In this document: piece after piece, positions 24,023 through 24,721 of the stretch
How positions within the stretch are numbered: the first letter of the stretch is position 1
Layout: each line of letters starts with the position of its first letter
Source: JBFKOL01 sp041628815
GTDB lineage: Bacteria > Bacteroidota > Bacteroidia > Chitinophagales > Saprospiraceae
DNA: 24,721 nt
Assembly: GCA_041628815.1 (NCBI GenBank)
Contig: JBFKOL010000023.1
Location: 1 to 24,721, forward strand
Reading direction: 5' to 3'
Made by a program: the position numbers and the translations under genes
The notes under the pieces: model-generated
What the model was told of the DNA's origin: nothing
Seen by the model: only the letters and a program-made list of their open reading frames with translations
The model's database searches: none

Positions 24023-24721
24023 ATGCCATACCGTTTCTTCAAGGCTTCTTATGAACCATCGAAACAATTTTTCGGTATTCGCATTACAATACTGATCTTT
24101 GCAGTGGTGAGTAATCTTCAGCGGTTAAGAGAGGTTTATTCAAAGGATGAGCGCATAGCTCTGATTGGGAAAGCTATGTCCATCGATGAAGGATCTGCCG
24201 CTTGTCTGAAGCTTTCCAATCTTGTTGGCGCACAAGAAGCCTTAGTAATCCTGGCAACACGTGATTTTGGTATGTTGAACCATCTGTTCATTGCCATTGA
24301 TAAAGAGGAAGCAGCATATCTTCAAAATACATTAGACAACCTTCATCCGGATCATCCGGTCTCCTTCTTTCCGGATTCATTCAAGCGGCCCATGCGCTTT
24401 GAGGAACTGGATAGCCATAACATTCTCCAGCGGACCGAAGCAATAAACAGGATCAATTCAAAGGGTCGTGCAGGAGAAATCCTCGTCACCTATCCCGAAG
24501 CACTTTTTGAAAAAGTCGTCAACCCCGACCTCATCAATGCACACCGCATAGAAATAGAAAAAGGTGAATCCTTGGACTTGGAAACCATCATTGAGCTCTT
24601 GGTCGAGTATGGTTTCGACCGAACTGACTTTGTTTTTGAACCAGGACAATTTTCCATACGGGGCGGAATTATTGATATCTTTTCTTTTGGAAATGAATGG
24701 CCCTACCGGGTCGAGTTATTC
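24023..24721 (+). CDS. mfd: Transcription-repair coupling factor Mfd, N-terminal part (runs off the window)
   Basis: The frame stays open for 233 codons to the window edge and matches the UvrB-like N-terminal module of Mfd, the ATP-driven translocase that removes stalled RNA polymerase and recruits UvrA to lesions. Diagnostic stretches are SFFPDSFKRPMRFEELDS, ILVTYPEALFEKVV and the highly conserved FEPGQFSIRGGIIDIFSF. ATG 24023 is the longest ATG start, but the family usually begins close to the LQRLREVYSKDER segment, so GTG 24104 or 24107 may be the true start; about 28 residues, including a hydrophobic run, would then not be translated. It is divergent from pth. The helicase motifs lie beyond the window. 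Confidence 0.93.
   Translation, partial: MPYRFFKASYEPSKQFFGIRITILIFAVVSNLQRLREVYSKDERIALIGKAMSIDEGSAACLKLSNLVGAQEALVILATRDFGMLNHLFIAIDKEEAAYLQNTLDNLHPDHPVSFFPDSFKRPMRFEELDSHNILQRTEAINRINSKGRAGEILVTYPEALFEKVVNPDLINAHRIEIEKGESLDLETIIELLVEYGFDRTDFVFEPGQFSIRGGIIDIFSFGNEWPYRVELF

Noticed and set aside
23929..24042. Longer pth start at 24042
   Set aside because: The extension crosses a TACCTTTG -7 element and overlaps the mfd start; it resembles no Pth sequence.
1..24721. CRISPR array, transposon ends, prophage or restriction genes
   Set aside because: No regularly spaced repeats, transposase, integrase or phage proteins were found on either strand.

Overview
The window reads as a chromosomal segment of a Bacteroidota bacterium; I cannot place it to order. 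Evidence: promoter elements of the Bacteroidota type (TAnnTTTG at -7, with a full TTTG-18 nt-TAAATTTG copy before tRNA-Phe), mostly weak Shine-Dalgarno signals, a 1032-residue fusion of metalloprotease, TolB-like propeller and outer-membrane barrel, and an HU-type gene with an RNase G gene close by. There is no CRISPR array, insertion sequence, integrase or phage gene. This looks like core genome plus a small surface-glycan locus.

Layout. 66-4821 (+): an apparent operon of a polyprenyl-phosphate-type family 2 glycosyltransferase, a SAM methyltransferase, and a 981-aa membrane protein joining a possible GT2 relic, a GT-C-like membrane glycosyltransferase core and C-terminal TPRs. 4840-5736 (-): a 2-oxoglutarate/Fe(II) oxygenase that converges on it. 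5814-9748: thiL (+), trmB (-), an inositol-monophosphatase-family phosphatase (+) and an orphan MacB/FtsX-like permease (+). 9761-12859 (-): the protease/propeller/barrel fusion. 13167-15851 (+): clpB, interrupted by one in-frame TAG at 15555-15557. 15900-16766 (-): an MtfA-like protein that has lost its zinc motif. 16953-17025 (-): tRNA-Phe with its own promoter and terminator. 17159-17653 (+): an O6-alkylguanine-DNA alkyltransferase. 18356-19228 and 17930-18313 (-): yicC then apaG. 19398-23338 (+): HU-like protein, a TPR protein, a 30-residue basic COX24-type microprotein, RNase G and a GT-B glycosyltransferase. 23323-23928 (-): pth. 24023 to the window end (+): the start of mfd.

How the genes fit together. 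Several genes serve RNA and translation quality control (trmB, tRNA-Phe, yicC, COX24-like protein, RNase G, pth). Two serve DNA repair (alkyltransferase, mfd), one protein disaggregation (clpB), and a group serves the envelope (glycosyltransferases, permease, barrel fusion). The observations most worth follow-up are the nonsense codon in clpB, the MtfA-like pseudo-enzyme, the three-part glycosyltransferase/TPR fusion, the COX24-like microprotein next to RNase G with a hairpin-rich leader, and a U-U mismatch in the T stem of tRNA-Phe.
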